64,000 bases of DNA from Pseudomonas libanensis (lineage in GTDB: Bacteria > Pseudomonadota > Gammaproteobacteria > Pseudomonadales > Pseudomonadaceae). The stretch lies in the NCBI RefSeq assembly GCF_001439685.1, contig NZ_JYLH01000014.1, forward strand, positions 1-64,000, read 5' to 3'. The translations under genes and the position numbers were made by a program. This document shows, piece after piece, positions 61,052 through 64,000 of the stretch; within the stretch, counting starts at the first letter, position 1; every line of letters starts with the position of its first letter. Below the pieces are notes generated by a model. It worked only from the letters and a program-made list of their open reading frames with translations, made no database searches and was not told where the DNA came from.

Positions 61052-61918
61052 TTAGAGCAGACTTTGCAGCTTGCGATGCAACATCGAAACGTTGCTTCCC
61101 TTTGCTACAAACCCTGTAAGGGTCTCTGTAAGAAGGGCCGAGACTTTATCAGCTTCAGCTTTGCTTGGGAAGCCCCCAAACACACAACTTCCAGTTCCGG
61201 TTAATTTTGCTTCGGTAAATTTACCTAACAAATTCAAAGCGTTACGTACTTCTGGATAACGCCTTGCTACAACCGGTAAGCAGTCATTTCGACTGTTTCC
61301 CTTGGGAACGGGGCGCACTTTAATGGGAGAAGAGTTACGTGTCAACAACGGATCTGAAAAAATTTCTGCTGTACTTACAGATACTTGCGGCACAAGCACG
61401 ACATACCAAGGTTCTTCGGGCTCTACAGGGGTGAGTTTCTCCCCCACGCCTTCGGCAAACGCGGCGTGCCCACGCACGAAAACCGGGACGTCGGCGCCCA
61501 GTGTGAGGCCCAGTGCAGCCAGGCGGTCGTGGTCCCAGCCCAGTTGCCACAGGTGATTGAGGCCCAGCAATGTGGTCGCGGCATTTGAGCTGCCTCCACC
61601 GATACCTCCGCCCATGGGCAGGATCTTGTCGATCCAGATATCGATGCCGAGCGAGGTGCCAGTTTGTTGCTGAAGTTTTTTCGCAGCCTTCACAATCAGG
61701 TTGCTGTCGTGGGGCACGCCTTCAAATTCGGTATGCAGCTGGATCACGCCATCGTCGCGTACGGCGAAGGTCAGCTCATCGCCGTAGTCGAGGAATTGAA
61801 ACAGCGTCTGCAACTCGTGGTAACCGTCTTCACGGCGCCCGAGGATGTGCAGCATCAGATTGAGTTTGGCCGGGGAGGGCAGGGTCAGGCCCTGCTTTTC
61901 TAGACGAGCGGTGGTCAC
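61052..61918 (-). CDS. ispE: 4-diphosphocytidyl-2-C-methyl-D-erythritol kinase
   Basis: 288 residues, GHMP kinase. N-terminal SPAKLNLMLHILGRREDGYH, ATP loop LPMGGGIGGGSSNAATTL near residue 95, and C-terminal TGTGSCVFGGF. Fourth step of the MEP isoprenoid pathway. It starts one base after the lolB stop and belongs to the same operon. Confidence 0.96.
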   Translation of the reverse strand: MTTARLEKQGLTLPSPAKLNLMLHILGRREDGYHELQTLFQFLDYGDELTFAVRDDGVIQLHTEFEGVPHDSNLIVKAAKKLQQQTGTSLGIDIWIDKILPMGGGIGGGSSNAATTLLGLNHLWQLGWDHDRLAALGLTLGADVPVFVRGHAAFAEGVGEKLTPVEPEEPWYVVLVPQVSVSTAEIFSDPLLTRNSSPIKVRPVPKGNSRNDCLPVVARRYPEVRNALNLLGKFTEAKLTGTGSCVFGGFPSKAEADKVSALLTETLTGFVAKGSNVSMLHRKLQSLL

Positions 61919-61919
61919 G

Positions 61920-62537
61920 TTATTGCCCCAGCCTGCGCGGTTGCCAGTCCTTGATTACCAGCGTGACGTCAAGGTCGGTGCCGTGCAGCTTGATGCGTTC
62001 GGGCAGCCAATAACCGCTTTGTTCAACGTAGCTCAAGTACTCCACCTGCCAACCATCCTGCTCCAGCGTGGCCAGGCGGCTGTCGCCGTTGAGGCTCAGG
62101 CGGCTCCTGCTATCGGGCGCCGGCAAGCCGCGTACCCACCAGACCAGATGCGAGACAGGCAGCTTCCAGCCGATCTGCTGCTCCAGCAGTTCTTCCGGGG
62201 AGGTCGCTTCGTAGCGTCCCTGGTTGGCCACTTCCAGGCTCACTTGCCCCGGTCGGCCGGTCAGGCGCGCCGCGCCCCGGCCCAGCGGGCCCGAGAGACG
62301 AATATCGTAATAATCCTGGCGTTGCAGCCAGAACAGGGTACCGCTGCCGGAGTCTTTCGGCGCACGAACTCCGACTTTGCCCTCGATCTGCCAGCCATCG
62401 ATACTGCTCAACTGGTCCTTGTGTTGTTTCCATTGGGTCGGGTTGCCCTGGCCTTCAACGGATTCGCGGCTGCCTATGCCCGCGCAACCGGCGAGCAAGG
62501 CGATGAAGCTGAAAACAATAATGTGGCGCAAGAACAT
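61920..62537 (-). CDS. lolB: Outer-membrane lipoprotein receptor LolB
   Basis: 205 residues. Lipoprotein signal ending IALLAGC with Cys18. The mature beta-barrel half resembles LolA; LSSIDGWQIEGKVGVRAP and the GTLFWLQRQDYYDIRLSGPL strands are family-typical. LolB inserts lipoproteins into the outer membrane. It is 4 bases after the TPR gene and one base before ispE. Confidence 0.94.
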   Translation of the reverse strand: MFLRHIIVFSFIALLAGCAGIGSRESVEGQGNPTQWKQHKDQLSSIDGWQIEGKVGVRAPKDSGSGTLFWLQRQDYYDIRLSGPLGRGAARLTGRPGQVSLEVANQGRYEATSPEELLEQQIGWKLPVSHLVWWVRGLPAPDSRSRLSLNGDSRLATLEQDGWQVEYLSYVEQSGYWLPERIKLHGTDLDVTLVIKDWQPRRLGQ

Positions 62538-62541
62538 AAGC

Positions 62542-64000
62542 TTAAAGGGTCTCGGATCCGGTCAGGCGCTTGATGGTGCCGCGCAGGATGGGGCTTTCGG
62601 GTTGTTCCTTGAGGAATTTTTCCCAGATTTGTCGCGCTTCGCGTTGCTTGCCTTTAGCCCAGAGCACTTCGCCCAGGTGTGCGGCGACTTCTTGATCGGG
62701 AAAACGCTCCAGTGCCTGGCGCAGCAAACGCTCGGCTTCGTCGAGGTTACCCAGGCGATAGTTCACCCAACCCAGGCTATCGAGCACGGCCGGGTCTTCC
62801 GGGTTGAGCTGGTGGGCTTGCTCGATCAACACTTTGGCTTCGGCATAGCGCGTGGTGCGGTCGGACAAGGTGTAACCCAGGGCATTGAGTGCCATGGCGT
62901 TGTCCGGGTCGCGCTTGATGATCAGCCGCAGGTCTTTTTCCAGCTGGGCCAGGTCATTGCGTTTTTCCGCCTGCATGGCGCGGGTGTACAGCAGGTTCAA
63001 ATCGTCAGGATATTGCAGCAATGCTTGTTGCAGCAGCTTCCAGGCGCGTTCGCCCTGCTTGTTGGCCGACAAGGTCTCGGCCTGGATCAGGTACAACTGG
63101 ATAGCGTAGTCCGGCTCGGCATCGCGGGCCGCGGCCAGGCGTTTTTCTGCCTCGTCGGTACGGCCGTTGCTCATCAGGATGTCAGCCTGGCGCAGTTGGG
63201 CCGGCAGGTAGTCGTTGCCGGGGCCGACCTGGGCGTATTCCAGCAGGGCGGCCTGCGGGTCGTTGCGCTCTTCGGCAATGCGGCCGAGGTTCAGGTGCGC
63301 CGAGTCCACGTGGCTATCGCGTTCGATCAGTTCTTCCAGATAGCCCTTGGCCTCGTCCCAGGCCTTGGCTTCCAGGCAGACCAGTGCCAGGGAATAACGC
63401 AGTTCGTCGTCGTCCGGGTATTGCTGGACCAGGTTGGCGAACTGCACTTTGGCGTCCTCCATGCGGTCCTGCTCCACCAGCATGCGTGCGTAAGTCAGGC
63501 GCAGGCGCTTGTCATCCGGGTACTTCTTGATGCTTTTTTCCAGCAGCGGAATCGCTTCCTTGCCGCGGTTGAGGTTTTGCAGCAGGCGCGCGCGCAGCAG
63601 GATCGGCGCGATCTCGCCGTCTTCCGGCGGGTTTTGCTCCAGCAACTTGAGTGCGGCGTCGGCTTCGTCATCCTGTTGCAACAACAGGGCCTTGCCGAAC
63701 ACCAGTTGGCTGTTCTTCGGGTGTTTTTGCAGCAGGCGGTCGAAACTTTTCATCAGGCCATTGCGCGTGTCCTGGTCGGTGTCGGCGGCCGACAGCGCAA
63801 GGAAGTCGAAATGTGTGTCGCCCTTGCCCTGCAGGACTTTCTCCATATAGACCATGGAGTCGTCATAGCGTCCTGCACGCGCCAGTTGCACGGCAGCTGC
63901 ACGTTGGGCTTCCAGATCATTCGGGGCGTTTTTCGCCCAGATCAGCGAAGCGTCCAGCGCAGCCTGGTCGGCGCCCAGGTATTCGGCGATGCGAAACGCT
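62542..64000 (-). CDS. Tetratricopeptide repeat protein (5' end beyond the window)
   Basis: At least 485 residues are in the window; the frame stays open through 64000, so the N-terminus is missing. Repeated 34-residue TPR units are clear, e.g. RYSLALVCLEAKAWDEAKGY, and near the C-terminus ALNALGYTLSDRTTRYAEA and DSLGWVNYRLGNLDEAERLL. Homologues (about 570-600 residues, exported) lie upstream of lolB in pseudomonads. Role is likely as a protein-protein scaffold in the envelope; specific function unknown. Confidence 0.9.
   Translation of the reverse strand, partial: AFRIAEYLGADQAALDASLIWAKNAPNDLEAQRAAAVQLARAGRYDDSMVYMEKVLQGKGDTHFDFLALSAADTDQDTRNGLMKSFDRLLQKHPKNSQLVFGKALLLQQDDEADAALKLLEQNPPEDGEIAPILLRARLLQNLNRGKEAIPLLEKSIKKYPDDKRLRLTYARMLVEQDRMEDAKVQFANLVQQYPDDDELRYSLALVCLEAKAWDEAKGYLEELIERDSHVDSAHLNLGRIAEERNDPQAALLEYAQVGPGNDYLPAQLRQADILMSNGRTDEAEKRLAAARDAEPDYAIQLYLIQAETLSANKQGERAWKLLQQALLQYPDDLNLLYTRAMQAEKRNDLAQLEKDLRLIIKRDPDNAMALNALGYTLSDRTTRYAEAKVLIEQAHQLNPEDPAVLDSLGWVNYRLGNLDEAERLLRQALERFPDQEVAAHLGEVLWAKGKQREARQIWEKFLKEQPESPILRGTIKRLTGSETL

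Overview
The window is a stretch of a Pseudomonas chromosome, most likely from the P. fluorescens group. The reasons are the gene order lolB-ispE-tRNA-Gln-prs-rplY-pth-ychF with tRNA-Met and carbonic anhydrase/rimI/mksFEB on the same side of the chromosome, the many GTGGGAG-type REP palindromes, the high GC, and a Hrp1-type type III secretion system (T3SS) of the kind called rsp/rsc in plant-associated fluorescent pseudomonads. This is read from protein and motif recognition only; no database search was run.

Layout. 1-116: end of a 5S rRNA gene and its terminator. 259-3824: two PqiA-type membrane proteins and a six-repeat MCE protein (lipid transport across the envelope). 4009-8820 (minus): the MksFEB condensin. 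A pair of perfect DnaA boxes sits in its divergent promoter region. 8969-15098: TonB-like protein, rimI, an acidic hypothetical protein, beta-carbonic anhydrase, a SET-domain protein, an unknown exported protein and a Tat-exported phosphatase. 15237-18131: a short-chain fatty acid transporter and an MHS-type MFS transporter. 18325-29248: a heavy-metal resistance locus with a CDF exporter, the CzcCBA efflux pump, a two-component system, an OprD-type porin, a DUF2790 protein and a candidate small RNA. 29354-34226: BdlA-like chemotaxis transducer, a DUF3077-like small gene with an elaborately folded upstream region between two matching REP pairs, an AraC regulator, a LysE exporter and ddlA. 34252-38431 (minus): a HigBA-like toxin-antitoxin pair, pgeF, ggt and a PhzF-family protein. 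38563-38639: tRNA-Met. 38945-56960: the T3SS. 57333-64000 (minus): housekeeping genes ychF, pth, rplY, prs, tRNA-Gln, ispE, lolB and a TPR protein that runs off the right edge.

The T3SS is the most notable system. It has two converging halves that meet with no bases between their stop codons at 49901/49902. The plus half encodes the gatekeeper, export gate, ATPase, stalk, C-ring and switch proteins. The minus half encodes the inner and outer rings, rod, a very short candidate pilin (59 residues), chaperone/regulator proteins and one NtrC-family activator. The regulatory cascade can be read from the DNA: the activator (56043-56960) with sigma-54 would drive a -24/-12 promoter (39550-39565) of an HrpL-type ECF sigma factor. 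That sigma factor would in turn read three good hrp boxes (39702, 53253, 55955), which lie in front of the hrpJ operon, the hrpF operon and the pilin operon. No harpin, translocon or effector gene is visible inside the cluster.

Other items worth attention are a candidate 94-nt RNA upstream of the czcR-like regulator, the folded region upstream of the DUF3077-like gene, a histidine kinase whose C-terminus is encoded by a REP element, and the DnaA-box pair beside mksFEB.
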